A stretch of DNA of 64,000 nt from HGM04593 sp045661225 (GCA_045661225.1 JAZRFF010000018.1:5926-69925), one strand, 5' to 3'; counted from the first letter of the stretch, positions 8,580 to 17,294 are shown. Numbers and translations are program-made. The notes: generated from the letters alone by a model not told the origin.

Positions 8580-8696
8580 TTAAAAATCCAACAAATCATA
8601 ACACGCCAACACTTCATCTTTTCTGATTCCGAGATAACGCTTTGTGACAGCAATGTTTAAGTGATTAAACAGTTCTGATTGGATAACTAATGCCAT
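8580..8696 (-). pseudogene. C-terminal remnant of a tyrosine recombinase
   Basis: The minus strand encodes about 38 residues ending in a stop at 8580-8582 and containing LFNHLNIAVTKRYLGIRKDE. This matches the end of phage-type integrases, where H..I..T.RYL carries the catalytic tyrosine (Y in KRYLGI). An in-frame stop lies a few codons upstream at 8709-8711, and no catalytic core (R...HxxR) precedes it. It marks the decayed edge of a former integrated element directly upstream of RNA-1. Confidence 0.65.
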
Positions 8697-8777
8697 TAAT
8701 AGATAGTATTACATAATAATATGCATATTTGCATAAAATCGCAACTTTCATATTATATGCACAAGTTGATTATTTCA

Positions 8778-8836
8778 GTTGTCGCATTTTTTGCGACAAC
8801 TCACTATACACATTATCATCTGTGCAAATTTGCACA
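8778..8836. promoter_or_regulatory. Hairpin and palindrome upstream of the AlaX-like gene
   Basis: GTTGTCGCA and TGCGACAAC (about 8778-8800) form a 9-bp stem with a T-rich loop. A 16-base perfect palindrome TGTGCAAATTTGCACA follows at 8821-8836 and overlaps the expected -33 region, a good position for an operator. Another TGCATATTTGCA-like site lies near 8721. Confidence 0.35.
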
Positions 8837-8852
8837 AACCAAGAAACAAAAC

Positions 8853-8860
8853 TACTTTTG
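8853..8860 (+). promoter_or_regulatory. Promoter -7 box of the AlaX-like gene
   Basis: TACTTTTG, 30 bases before the preferred ATG at 8890. Confidence 0.55.
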
Positions 8861-8889
8861 TGTTGATTATCTACGTAACTAAGCAACCA

Positions 8890-9357
8890 ATGACCACCGA
8901 AACACCGATAGTCAACGACCATAACAAAACCGAGAACCCGCCAATGCACACTTGCGCGCACAATCTTAACCAGACTATGGTGCGTATGTTCGGGTGCGAG
9001 AGGAGTCGCAACGCACACATAGAGCGAAAGAAGAGCAAGTGCGACTACACACTATCTTGCGCACCTACCGAGGAGCAGATTCGAGCCATAGAGACGCAGG
9101 TGAACGAGATTATTGCACGCGGTCTCATTGTCAGCGAAGAGTTTGTAACGCGCGACAATGTGCCCGATGGTGTCGACCTGAGCAAACTGCCGGCCGACGC
9201 GAGCGAAACGCTACGCATTATCCGTGTAGGCGACTACGACATCTGCGCTTGCATTGGCACACACGTCACAAACACAAGCGAGATTGGGGTATTCCGAATC
9301 ATAAGCCACAGTTACGAGAATGGAACACTGCGTCTGCGATTCAAGCTTGAAAAGTAA
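8890..9357 (+). CDS. AlaX-like alanyl-tRNA editing domain protein
   Basis: Free-standing relatives of the alanyl-tRNA synthetase second additional domain hydrolyse mischarged Ser- or Gly-tRNA(Ala). The 155-residue product from ATG 8890 contains the first zinc motif as HTCAHNL (HxxxH) and the second as CIGTHVTNTSEIG (CxxxH), with the order expected for the family. The start at 8890 is chosen because it follows the TACTTTTG box; the longer in-frame extension would begin before the promoter. It is shorter than full AlaX (no separate N-terminal beta-barrel). tRNA specificity is not determined. Confidence 0.8.
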   Translation: MTTETPIVNDHNKTENPPMHTCAHNLNQTMVRMFGCERSRNAHIERKKSKCDYTLSCAPTEEQIRAIETQVNEIIARGLIVSEEFVTRDNVPDGVDLSKLPADASETLRIIRVGDYDICACIGTHVTNTSEIGVFRIISHSYENGTLRLRFKLEK

Positions 9358-9472
9358 CGTCCGGAGCGCCACGCTGTTATTCTTTTCGGACGCAAGCCGG
9401 ACATAATAGCCATAAAGGCGTTGTCACAAACAATTTAACAAGTACAAATGTCGTGCATAATGTTTTTTTTGT

Positions 9473-9480
9473 TAACTTTG
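9473..9480 (+). promoter_or_regulatory. Promoter -7 box of the chorismatase/Rid-like gene
   Basis: TAACTTTG, 34 bases before the start at 9515, preceded by a T-run. Confidence 0.6.
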
Positions 9481-9514
9481 CGCTGAGCCTATAGGTTAAA
9501 GGAAAGAAAAAACA

Positions 9515-10606
9515 ATGTTCAAAAAAAGGCAAACAATAATAACAGCTTCAGACAGTGGCACATTCAACGAAATGTGCAATAGCGTGCTGTCGCAGACTGT
9601 TGCCAAAGACATTCTAAAGATTGCCTTTTTTTACCTTCCCGGTAGCGACGAGGAGTATCTTCGCAACTACTCTATTCTGTACAACGCAGTAAAAGAGTTT
9701 TTCCCAACAGAAACGCCGCTTGTTAGTTATATTGCTCAAAAGACATCTTGCGACCTGCTTGTAGCCGAGGTTACACACCTTGACGACAAGGACGTTGCCG
9801 TTGAACGCTGCAAGCTATACACTACACTAAAAAAAGGCGTATGCACCGAGATTATAAGCGGAGCGATACTCCCTGAGGAGATTACCGCAAGCACATTCGA
9901 GCAAGCGAACAGTATATTCTCAACTATAGGCGCAATTCTAAGCGAGAATAACTTTCGTCCAAACAACATATACCGTCAGTGGAACTACATTCAGAGCATA
10001 ACTATGCTCAACGACGGCAGCCAGCACTACCAAGAATTCAACGACGCCCGTTCGCTCTTTTACTGCGAGTGCGAGTGGAGCAACGGCTACCCTGCTGCAA
10101 CCGGAATAGGTACACAACGCGGTGGAGTGATGATTGAATTCAACGCCATCAAAGGCGAGGAGTGCGTAAACAAGCCTATAGACAACCCTTTGCAGATTGC
10201 AGCACACAGCTACTCGCAAAAGGTGCTCGATGGAAAAGTCATAGAGCAACTAAGCGAACGCAGCACACCAAAATTTGAGCGTGCAAGAATTTTGGGCACA
10301 ACACTCTATGTGTCGGGCACGGCAGCCATTAAGGGCGAGAACAGTATTCAGAGCAACGACACCGTTGAGCAGACAGCAAGAACAATGTCCATAATGGACA
10401 GCCTCATTGCCCAGGACAATATCCCGGCCGACAACAACGGTGCAATATACGACATTCTGCGCGTGTATGTAAAAAAGGAGTGCGCAATTCCCTCGGTGAA
10501 AGAGTATATGGAGCAGCACTACCCCGCCGTTCCCAAGCACTACCTTGTAGCAGACATTTGTCGCCCCGAACTTCTTGTAGAGATTGAGGGTGTGGCACAC
10601 ATCTGA
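9515..10606 (+). CDS. Chorismatase / Rid-like family protein
   Basis: A 363-residue cytosolic protein. The C-terminal half looks like a RidA (YjgF)-type trimer fold: GTQRGGVMIEFNAI, then ARILGTTLYVSGTAAIKGENS, and a final YLVADICRPELLVEIEGVA. This layout, with a divergent N-terminal half, is that of the FkbO/Hyg5 chorismatase group and of Bacteroidetes Rid-like proteins found with aryl-polyene or dialkylresorcinol genes. No such biosynthetic genes adjoin it here, so substrate is open. It is followed 54 bases later by the M3 peptidase gene and may share its transcript. Confidence 0.65.
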   Translation: MFKKRQTIITASDSGTFNEMCNSVLSQTVAKDILKIAFFYLPGSDEEYLRNYSILYNAVKEFFPTETPLVSYIAQKTSCDLLVAEVTHLDDKDVAVERCKLYTTLKKGVCTEIISGAILPEEITASTFEQANSIFSTIGAILSENNFRPNNIYRQWNYIQSITMLNDGSQHYQEFNDARSLFYCECEWSNGYPAATGIGTQRGGVMIEFNAIKGEECVNKPIDNPLQIAAHSYSQKVLDGKVIEQLSERSTPKFERARILGTTLYVSGTAAIKGENSIQSNDTVEQTARTMSIMDSLIAQDNIPADNNGAIYDILRVYVKKECAIPSVKEYMEQHYPAVPKHYLVADICRPELLVEIEGVAHI

Positions 10607-10660
10607 CTATTAACCGAGCAAGCACCTGACAGCAAGCACAAAACCAAACATTTTTTTAAT

Positions 10661-12769
10661 ATGAAAATCAAAAGCATTTTTCTAATGACCGCATTATCAT
10701 TAGCTCTTTGCGGGTGTTCACAGCAACCCAAAGAACAAGAAAACCCGCTGTTGAGCGAGTTCAGCACACCTTACGGCATAGCCCCCTTTGCCGACATTAC
10801 CATAGACAACTACCGCGAGGGTATGCTCAAGGGTATCGAGGAACAAAAAGCCGAGATTCAGGCTATCATCGACAACAGCGATGAACCCACATTCGAAAAT
10901 ACCATAGTAGCGCTGGACCAGTGCGGTAAATTACTGCGCAGAGTACGCGGCACATTCAGCCCGATATCGGGCAGTAACTCAAGCAGCGAGACACGCGCAC
11001 TCGAGAAAGAAATGTCCCCCATATTCTCGACACATAACGACGACATTTACCTTAACGAGAAACTCTTTGCGCGCGTAAAAAGCGTATACGACTCACGCGA
11101 GACGCTTACACTCACCCCCGAGCAGAGCAAGATACTCGAGAACATTTACGACCGTTTCGTGAACAGCGGTGCCGAACTCAGCGACGAGAAAAAAGAGCAA
11201 CTGCGCGCTTTAAACAAAGAAATATCAATGCTTCAGTTGAATTTCACACAGAATCTTCTGCACGAGACAAACAACACATTCGTTGTAGCCGAGAGTATTG
11301 AAGAACTGAAAGGACTCTCGCAGGCAAACATCGATGCAGCAGCAAAAATGGCAGCCGACAATGGTCAGCCCGGAAAATGGATGTTCAATATGCAGCGTCC
11401 AAGCTGCAACCCGGTACTGCAGTACTGCGAGAACCGCGAGCTACGCCGCAAGGTATATGAAGCATACTACAACCGAGGCAACAAAGACAACGAATACGAC
11501 AATAAGGATATTTGTGCAAGACTCGTGACATTGCGTCTAAAGAAAGCCCAGCTTATGGGATTCAGCAATTACGCCCAAATGGCACTCGAGAACCGTATGG
11601 CAAGCACACCCGAGGCTGTGTACGACCTATTGATGCAGGTGTGGACACCGGCAGTGGAAAAAGCCAAGGAAGAGATTGCCGACATACGCGCAGAGATTCG
11701 CAAAGAGGGCAAGAACTTTGAACCCGAAGGCTGGGACTATATGTATTATCTTGACAAAGCAAAGAAAGCGAAATACTCCGTCGACGAAGAGGAGATACGC
11801 TCGTACCTCGAAATAAACAATGTTATGCAAGGAATATTCTACGTGGCAAACAAGCTATACGGCCTCACATTCAAGGAGATTACCGCCGATGTTCCAATGT
11901 ATGAACCGACAGCAAAAGCATACGAGGTTATTGACCGCGACGGTACAACCCTTGCAATATTTTACAGCGACAATTTCCCGCGCGAGAGCAAACGTGCCGG
12001 AGCGTGGTGTACATCGTTCCGTTCGCAGAGCTACAAGGACGGCGAGCGTGTGATACCTATTGTTGTAAACTGCTGTAATATGACAGCCGCTACAGGCGAC
12101 ACACCTGCGCTGCAGAGCATAGACAACGTAGAGACAATGTTCCACGAGTTTGGCCACGCGCTACACAATTTTATGCGCGACGTTCAGTACAGTGGTGCAA
12201 GCGGTGTTGAGCGCGATTTTGTCGAGCTCCCCTCGCAGATTAACGAGCATTGGGCATTCCACCCCGAAGTTCTTGCAGTATACGCCAAGCACTACAGCAC
12301 AGGCGAGATAATCCCGATGGAGCTTGTCGAAAAGATTCAGGAGAGCGCAAAATACGGTCAAGGATTCGCTACCGTAGAGTACATTGCAGCATCGCTAAGC
12401 GATATGGACTTGCACGTGTTGACAGAAATTCCCGAGAACCTTAATGTAATGGAATTCGAGGCACAAGAGCTTGCTAAACGCGGTATTCCGTCGCAGATTC
12501 TTCCTCGTTACCGTATGACCAACTTCAGCCATACAATGGGTGGAGGCTACACAGCCGGATACTACAGCTATATGTGGGCCGAGGTCCTTGACGCCGATGC
12601 TTTTGATGCCTTTGCCGAGACCGGTGATATATTCAACCCCGAGGTTGCCGAAAAGTTCCGCAAGTACATTCTTACCCCCGGCGGCATTAACGACGGAATG
12701 ACAATGTACAAGAACTTCCGCGGACGCGAACCACAAATCGATGCCCTGCTCCGCAACAGAGGAATGTAA
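10661..12769 (+). CDS. M3 family zinc oligopeptidase / peptidyl-dipeptidase lipoprotein
   Basis: A 702-residue thimet oligopeptidase-type metallopeptidase. It starts with a lipoprotein signal peptide whose lipobox is LCGC (Cys19), placing it in the periplasm on a membrane anchor. The zinc motif HEFGH begins at about His495, and the downstream family signature ...FARRG-like region with GGGYTAGYYSYMWAEVLDADAF is conserved. Length and layout match bacterial Dcp. It probably degrades short peptides taken up from the gut. A strong rho-independent terminator follows 23 bases later. Confidence 0.92.
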   Translation: MKIKSIFLMTALSLALCGCSQQPKEQENPLLSEFSTPYGIAPFADITIDNYREGMLKGIEEQKAEIQAIIDNSDEPTFENTIVALDQCGKLLRRVRGTFSPISGSNSSSETRALEKEMSPIFSTHNDDIYLNEKLFARVKSVYDSRETLTLTPEQSKILENIYDRFVNSGAELSDEKKEQLRALNKEISMLQLNFTQNLLHETNNTFVVAESIEELKGLSQANIDAAAKMAADNGQPGKWMFNMQRPSCNPVLQYCENRELRRKVYEAYYNRGNKDNEYDNKDICARLVTLRLKKAQLMGFSNYAQMALENRMASTPEAVYDLLMQVWTPAVEKAKEEIADIRAEIRKEGKNFEPEGWDYMYYLDKAKKAKYSVDEEEIRSYLEINNVMQGIFYVANKLYGLTFKEITADVPMYEPTAKAYEVIDRDGTTLAIFYSDNFPRESKRAGAWCTSFRSQSYKDGERVIPIVVNCCNMTAATGDTPALQSIDNVETMFHEFGHALHNFMRDVQYSGASGVERDFVELPSQINEHWAFHPEVLAVYAKHYSTGEIIPMELVEKIQESAKYGQGFATVEYIAASLSDMDLHVLTEIPENLNVMEFEAQELAKRGIPSQILPRYRMTNFSHTMGGGYTAGYYSYMWAEVLDADAFDAFAETGDIFNPEVAEKFRKYILTPGGINDGMTMYKNFRGREPQIDALLRNRGM

Positions 12770-12792
12770 AAAAACACCGTATAACATACTTT

Positions 12793-12821
12793 GAGGCCGA
12801 CAATTGTCGGCCTCTTTTTTT
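12793..12821 (+). terminator. Terminator of the M3 peptidase gene
   Basis: GAGGCCGACAA/TTGTCGGCCTC perfect inverted repeat followed by eight T residues. Confidence 0.9.
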
Positions 12822-12917
12822 ATGCTCGCTGCCCAACAAACAATAACAAAATATAAAATTTCCCTTTCCCGCAAACAAAAGAGAGCATACAAATATTTAT
12901 ATGTCAAGAACGGAGAC

Positions 12918-13010
12918 CCGCCGGTCGGCATTCAATAAGTCACTCAAAGAGAGACTGCGGCCCGGTCAACACCTGCATCAAATAGGGGTCGTTATTGCAA
13001 GTACCGGCGG
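12918..13010 (+). promoter_or_regulatory. GC-rich long-range stem in the hsp20 leader
   Basis: CCGCCGGT at 12918-12925 is perfectly complementary to ACCGGCGG at 13003-13010, enclosing 77 bases in the leader. The ribosome-binding region before 13054 lies outside, so it is not a simple start-codon-masking thermometer. No TAnnTTTG box was found in 12822-13053. Confidence 0.3.
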
Positions 13011-13053
13011 CTCACCGTTTGAACAAATGTCAAACCATTAAAAAAAAGAGATT

Positions 13054-13530
13054 ATGAGTATGCCAATGAAACACGGAGCCCAATACTGGATTCCAAGTAT
13101 CTTCAACGATTTTTTCAACAACGAGCTCCTTGTGCGTAACAATTCCACCGCACCGGCAATAAATGTTCTTGAGACCGACAAGGAGTATAAGGTTGAAGTT
13201 GCAGCAGCAGGAATGTGCAAGGACGATTTTAAGATAAACATAGACAGCAACAACGACCTTACAATAACAATGGAAAAAAGTTGCAACTGCGACTGCAAAG
13301 ACGAAAATAAGCACGAAAAGGAGTGCACCGATGAGAAATGCGAATGCAAAGGCCGATATTTACGCCGAGAATTCTCATATACAAAGTTCCAACAGACTCT
13401 TGTAATGCCCGAGAATGCCGATACCTCTAAAATTCAGGCAAAAGTAAAGCACGGCGTACTTAAAATCCACATTCCAAAGAAAAACGTCACCCCCGAAGAA
13501 AAAGTAGAAAGGAGTATTACCATTGAATAA
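13054..13530 (+). CDS. Hsp20 small heat shock protein with a cysteine-rich insert
   Basis: ATP-independent holdase of the alpha-crystallin family. The 158-residue product has the short N-terminal arm (YWIPSIFNDFFNN), then an alpha-crystallin domain (APAINVLETDKEYKVEVAAA to HGVLKIHIPKK) and a short tail. The unusual part is a ~25-residue insert around residues 76-101 in the loop between beta strands: CNCDCKDEN, then ECTDEKCEC, with six cysteines and many acidic residues, where relatives have a short K/E-rich loop. This could bind metal or respond to redox state, which is inference. A symmetric terminator follows. Confidence 0.92.
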   Translation: MSMPMKHGAQYWIPSIFNDFFNNELLVRNNSTAPAINVLETDKEYKVEVAAAGMCKDDFKINIDSNNDLTITMEKSCNCDCKDENKHEKECTDEKCECKGRYLRREFSYTKFQQTLVMPENADTSKIQAKVKHGVLKIHIPKKNVTPEEKVERSITIE

Positions 13531-13568
13531 CAATAAAAGTGTTGCTTATAAGCAACACTTTTATTGTT
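13529..13568. terminator. Bidirectional terminator between hsp20 and the GH35 gene
   Basis: A 40-base perfect palindrome (outer arm AACAATAAAAGTGTTGC) with AT-rich ends in both directions, placed between convergent genes. Confidence 0.85.
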
Positions 13569-13578
13569 TATAGAATTA

Positions 13579-15891
13579 TCACTCATAGAGGAAGAACTGC
13601 GGGCGTCCATAGAGGCGGAACTCCTTTATGCAACCCGGAAGCGACACGTCGCGCATCTTCAGACGACACGCCTTAACGGTGTGAATAGTGCCAAGGTCAA
13701 TAATCAGGCGATGCGGTAAAGGCTTCACATCTTTTCTCCACGCCGAATGCCAATAGGTCGATTCATCGCCGTCTATCAGATAACGTGCATAACCCTCGCC
13801 CTGAGCCTCGGTATTTGTGTGTACAATACTCCACTCGTCTTTGGGTATAATGTTACCCTTTTCGTCTATAAGTTCAATCTCGCAAATACAAGAGTGTTTG
13901 TCGTCGTAGGTACTGCGTATATCTATGCAAAGATGACGCAATGTCTTTAAGCCGTCAAATGCAAACTCCTGCCAACCGGTCTTTTTCTCGACCTTGCCTT
14001 TGTAAATTCCGTCATACTCATCGAGTACAGGAACGCGATTATAGTCATACTCGGACTTCTGTTGGTTCTTGTCGGGACCAAGAGTGTTTAGTACAGGCTT
14101 GTCGAGGCCGCGTACCGAGCGTTTGCCTGTAGACTCCATCTCAAAGACAACAATTTCATTCTCGCCCTTCTTAATCCACGGAGCCGGGAGATAAATAGTC
14201 TGCTGAGGACCAATGCCCCAGAATTTTCCGAGCGACTTTCCGTTAACCCAAACGGCACCTTTACCCCAGCCTGTCATATCGATAAAAGTATCACCTATCT
14301 TATCTATAGTAATTGTTCCACGATAGAAACCGGGCTGGTTGCCCTCGTGACGAATCTTCGGGAACTTAAATTCGTCGACCTTGGCGCGATGCAGCGGCAA
14401 CGACGTTACCACCCAGTCTTTAAGTTCCTTTCCGCCGAGCGTAACGCGCTTGGTAATACCTTTCAAGTTGTTCACAAGGTCTTTTCCGTAGTTCACACGA
14501 CCACCATTCTCGACAAGAATCTCAAGCACAGAATTAGGCTCGGAAACTTCAATCTCTATTGAATTCTGATGGAAGCGACGGTCTATACTGCCTACAACAT
14601 TGCCATTGAGCAACACCACTGCATAGTCGCGCAGCTCATCGATAACGAGTTTACCCGTTGTTGGCTGGGCTACCGTTGTCTCGTAATGTATATAGCCATA
14701 ATCCTGGTTCATATCCTCCATAGTAAGAGGTTTCTCCGATTTTACTCTATCGCCGTATGCCACAGAGAGCGGTGCCCACTCGGTAAGCTCAACCTCGGGG
14801 AAGGTTGTCGTCGGGTTGTCGGCCGGTACGGGAGGCAGTGTCACGCCTTCGGGAAGGTTTCTTTGGATAACCTCGCGGAATGCGTGGTACTTTGGATAGG
14901 CATTACCATACTCGCCAAGCGGCGCGTCGTAATCGTAGCTTGTCGGCTGGGGTTCGTATGAGCCATTGTTGGTGTTTGCTCCGTTAGTGTAGCAAAAGTT
15001 CGTTCCGCCGTGGAACATATAGATGCTCACCGAGACGTCGTGCTTGAGCATCCAGTCGAGCTGCTCGGCAGGACGTTCATAGTTTACGGCCGAGTGTGGC
15101 TGTCCCCACACGTCGAACCACGCAGGATAGAATTCTGCAACAAAATATGGGCCACCGGGATAGAAACGGTCTATAGAGTTCATAATATCATCGCCCACGG
15201 CACCATTTACAGTAGGCAGAATACCGGGAATATACCCGTTGGGCATCTGTCCCGAACCGTCACAGGTCATTAGCGGCACGTTAAAGCCGGCATTCTTTAT
15301 CATCTCGGCAAGCTTGCCAAGATAGACCTTATCGTCGCTGTACGAACCATACTCATTTTCAACCTGTACCATTATTATATTACCACCGTTTGTGACAGTG
15401 TGTGGAGCAAGTTCCTTGCCAAGAGCATTCAGATAGCGCTCGCACGCAGCAAGAAAGGCCGGGTTATCACTGCGCCACACAAGAGTGCTGTCTTTCTGCA
15501 GCCAATAGGGGTAACCGCCGAAGTCAAATTCAGCGCACACATATGGACCGGGACGCAACAGCACGAAGAGACCTTCTTCGGCTGCAATCTCCACGAAACG
15601 CGCAATATCGGCCTGTCCTTCGAAATTAAACTCACCCGGTTGAGGTTCGTGCACCGCCCAGAATACATAGGCCGATACGGTATTTAAACCCATAGCCTTT
15701 GCACGTTTCATTCGGTCACGCCAATACTCTACCGGTATTCGCGGATAGTGCATTTCACCACAGATGAGCTGTACCTTTTCGCCGTCATAAAGGAACTTTC
15801 CGTCCTTTATCTCAAAAGTATGCTTCTCCTTGCAACAGGAACTTAACCCCACTAAAAGAACAAGCATCAACAGTGTTAGAACTTTTCTCAT
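13579..15891 (-). CDS. GH35 beta-galactosidase lipoprotein with C-terminal discoidin-type domain
   Basis: A 770-residue exported glycosidase that should remove terminal beta-galactose from host or dietary glycans. The signal peptide ends in a lipobox (LSSC, Cys19-Cys20). The catalytic TIM barrel carries IMVQVENEYGSY (acid/base Glu in the NEYG motif) and FVAEFYPAWFD (nucleophile Glu), then galactose-binding jelly-roll domains with TGWGKGAVWVNGKSLGKFW. The last ~140 residues (GWQEFAFDGLKTLRHLCIDI to CIKEFRLYGRP) are an F5/8-type carbohydrate-binding module. A very similar second gene is at the right end of the window. It has its own promoter box at 15946-15953. Confidence 0.94.
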   Translation of the reverse strand: MRKVLTLLMLVLLVGLSSCCKEKHTFEIKDGKFLYDGEKVQLICGEMHYPRIPVEYWRDRMKRAKAMGLNTVSAYVFWAVHEPQPGEFNFEGQADIARFVEIAAEEGLFVLLRPGPYVCAEFDFGGYPYWLQKDSTLVWRSDNPAFLAACERYLNALGKELAPHTVTNGGNIIMVQVENEYGSYSDDKVYLGKLAEMIKNAGFNVPLMTCDGSGQMPNGYIPGILPTVNGAVGDDIMNSIDRFYPGGPYFVAEFYPAWFDVWGQPHSAVNYERPAEQLDWMLKHDVSVSIYMFHGGTNFCYTNGANTNNGSYEPQPTSYDYDAPLGEYGNAYPKYHAFREVIQRNLPEGVTLPPVPADNPTTTFPEVELTEWAPLSVAYGDRVKSEKPLTMEDMNQDYGYIHYETTVAQPTTGKLVIDELRDYAVVLLNGNVVGSIDRRFHQNSIEIEVSEPNSVLEILVENGGRVNYGKDLVNNLKGITKRVTLGGKELKDWVVTSLPLHRAKVDEFKFPKIRHEGNQPGFYRGTITIDKIGDTFIDMTGWGKGAVWVNGKSLGKFWGIGPQQTIYLPAPWIKKGENEIVVFEMESTGKRSVRGLDKPVLNTLGPDKNQQKSEYDYNRVPVLDEYDGIYKGKVEKKTGWQEFAFDGLKTLRHLCIDIRSTYDDKHSCICEIELIDEKGNIIPKDEWSIVHTNTEAQGEGYARYLIDGDESTYWHSAWRKDVKPLPHRLIIDLGTIHTVKACRLKMRDVSLPGCIKEFRLYGRPQFFLYE

Positions 15892-15945
15892 AACAATAAA
15901 TGTTTGGCAATATTATTAAATAAGGTATTTTTTTGATATTTATCT

Positions 15946-15953
15946 CAAAGATA
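15946..15953 (-). promoter_or_regulatory. Promoter -7 box of the GH35 gene
   Basis: Minus strand TATCTTTG, 54 bases before the start. A second identical TATCTTTG lies at 16033-16040 on the far side of the dispersed repeat. Confidence 0.55.
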
Positions 15954-15957
15954 ACAC

Positions 15958-16011
15958 ACAAACGAGCGAGAAATATAAAGCTTGCTTTAATATTTTTCAC
16001 AGCGAGTGCAG
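15958..16011 (+). repeat. Dispersed intergenic repeat, copy 3
   Basis: Same start and centre as the copies at 4393 and 4472, ending AGCGAGTGCAG. As there, it lies directly upstream of a TATCTTTG box of a minus-strand gene. Confidence 0.75.
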
Positions 16012-16072
16012 AAAAATCTTAGAGATTTATCTCAAAGATAGGCAAAAAAAGATAAACAGCAAATATCGGGAT

Positions 16073-16103
16073 AAAAAAAGAGGGTTCCGCAAGCGGAACC
16101 CTC
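16073..16103 (-). terminator. Terminator of gapA
   Basis: GAGGGTTCCGC/GCGGAACCCTC 11-bp stem with a 2-base loop; on the minus strand it is followed by seven T residues. Confidence 0.92.
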
Positions 16104-16125
16104 GAATATGTCAGACAACGACGAA

Positions 16126-17136
16126 TTAGCCGTTAACTGTTGCCATATGAGCGATGAGGTCGAGAACCTTGTTAGAGTAACCAATCTCATTGTCATACCA
16201 AGAAACAACCTTAACGAAAGTATCTGTCAAAGCGATACCTGCCTTAGCGTCGAAGATTGATGTACGAGTGTCACCCAAGAAGTCTGAAGAAACTACATCG
16301 TACTCTGTGTAACCAAGAACACCCTTCAACTCGCCCTCAGCTGCCTCTTTCATAGCTGCACAAATCTGAGCGTATGTAGCAGGCTTAGCCAAGTTAACTG
16401 TCAAGTCAACAACTGAAACGTCAAGAGTAGGAACGCGCATTGACATACCTGTGAGCTTGCCGTTCAAAGCGGGGATAACCTTACCTACAGCCTTAGCAGC
16501 ACCTGTAGAAGAAGGAATGATGTTGCCGGCAGCTGCACGACCACCACGCCAGTCTTTCAAAGAAGGACCGTCAACAGTCTTCTGTGTAGCTGTTGTAGAG
16601 TGAACAGTTGTCATCAAACCGTCTGTGATACCCCATTTGTCGTTAAGAACCTTAGCGATAGGAGCAAGACAGTTAGTTGTACAAGAAGCGTTAGAAACGA
16701 ACTGTGTACCCTTAACATAAGTCTTCTCGTTTACACCGCAAACGAACATAGGAGTGTCGTCCTTTGAAGGAGCAGACATAACAACATACTTAGCACCAGC
16801 CTCGATGTGAGCCTGAGCCTTGTCCTTAGAAAGGAAGAGACCTGTTGACTCAACAACGTACTCAGCACCTACCTCGTCCCACTTCAAATCTGCAGGGTTA
16901 CGCTCTGCTGTTACGCGAATGGGCTTACCGTTAACGATGAGCTTGTTGTTCTCTACGTCAGCCTCGATTGTACCCTCGAAGATACCGTGCATTGTGTCAT
17001 ACTTAAGCATATAAGCCAAGTAATCTACAGGGCAAAGGTCGTTGATACCTACAATCTCGATGTCGTTTCTTGTCTGAGCGGCACGGAAAACGAAACGGCC
17101 GATACGGCCAAAACCGTTAATACCTACTTTTGTCAT
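16126..17136 (-). CDS. gapA: Glyceraldehyde-3-phosphate dehydrogenase
   Basis: NAD-dependent phosphorylating GAPDH of cytosolic glycolysis, 336 residues as usual. GINGFGRIGR forms the N-terminal Rossmann motif and the catalytic cysteine is Cys152 in SNASCTTNCLAP; the C-terminal signature WYDNEIGYSNK is present. Codon choice is strongly biased, as in highly expressed genes. Its leader contains a tiny lipoprotein ORF (17182-17271), so the two are probably co-transcribed from the box at 17295-17302. Confidence 0.98.
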   Translation of the reverse strand: MTKVGINGFGRIGRFVFRAAQTRNDIEIVGINDLCPVDYLAYMLKYDTMHGIFEGTIEADVENNKLIVNGKPIRVTAERNPADLKWDEVGAEYVVESTGLFLSKDKAQAHIEAGAKYVVMSAPSKDDTPMFVCGVNEKTYVKGTQFVSNASCTTNCLAPIAKVLNDKWGITDGLMTTVHSTTATQKTVDGPSLKDWRGGRAAAGNIIPSSTGAAKAVGKVIPALNGKLTGMSMRVPTLDVSVVDLTVNLAKPATYAQICAAMKEAAEGELKGVLGYTEYDVVSSDFLGDTRTSIFDAKAGIALTDTFVKVVSWYDNEIGYSNKVLDLIAHMATVNG

Positions 17137-17181
17137 AATTACTTTATTAAATTAAAAAGGATTAAAAAAATTCTCTTTATA

Positions 17182-17271
17182 TTATCCACAATTGCAATAT
17201 TCAGCAGCACGGCACGACACCAGTACAAATACCAGCAACATTGCCAACAAGAGTATCTTTGTCAATTTCAT
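17182..17271 (-). CDS. 29-residue putative lipoprotein in the gapA leader
   Basis: ATG at 17269-17271, TAA at 17182-17184. The product reads MKLTKILLLAMLLVFVLVSC, then RAAEYCNCG: a positively charged start, an unbroken hydrophobic core and a textbook lipobox LVSC at residues 17-20, leaving a 10-residue mature peptide starting with Cys20. A purine-rich AAAAAGGT directly precedes the ATG and the gene sits between the gapA promoter and gapA, 45 bases before the gapA start. It resembles entericidin-type micro-lipoproteins in architecture only. Too short for standard gene callers. Confidence 0.6.
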   Translation of the reverse strand: MKLTKILLLAMLLVFVLVSCRAAEYCNCG

Positions 17272-17294
17272 ACCTTTTTCACTGAATATCGATG

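Noticed and set aside
12901..13041. 46-codon ORF (MSRTETRRSAFNK) in the hsp20 leader
   Set aside because: No ribosome-binding sequence, GC-rich hairpin overlaps it and composition is not convincing; treated as leader.
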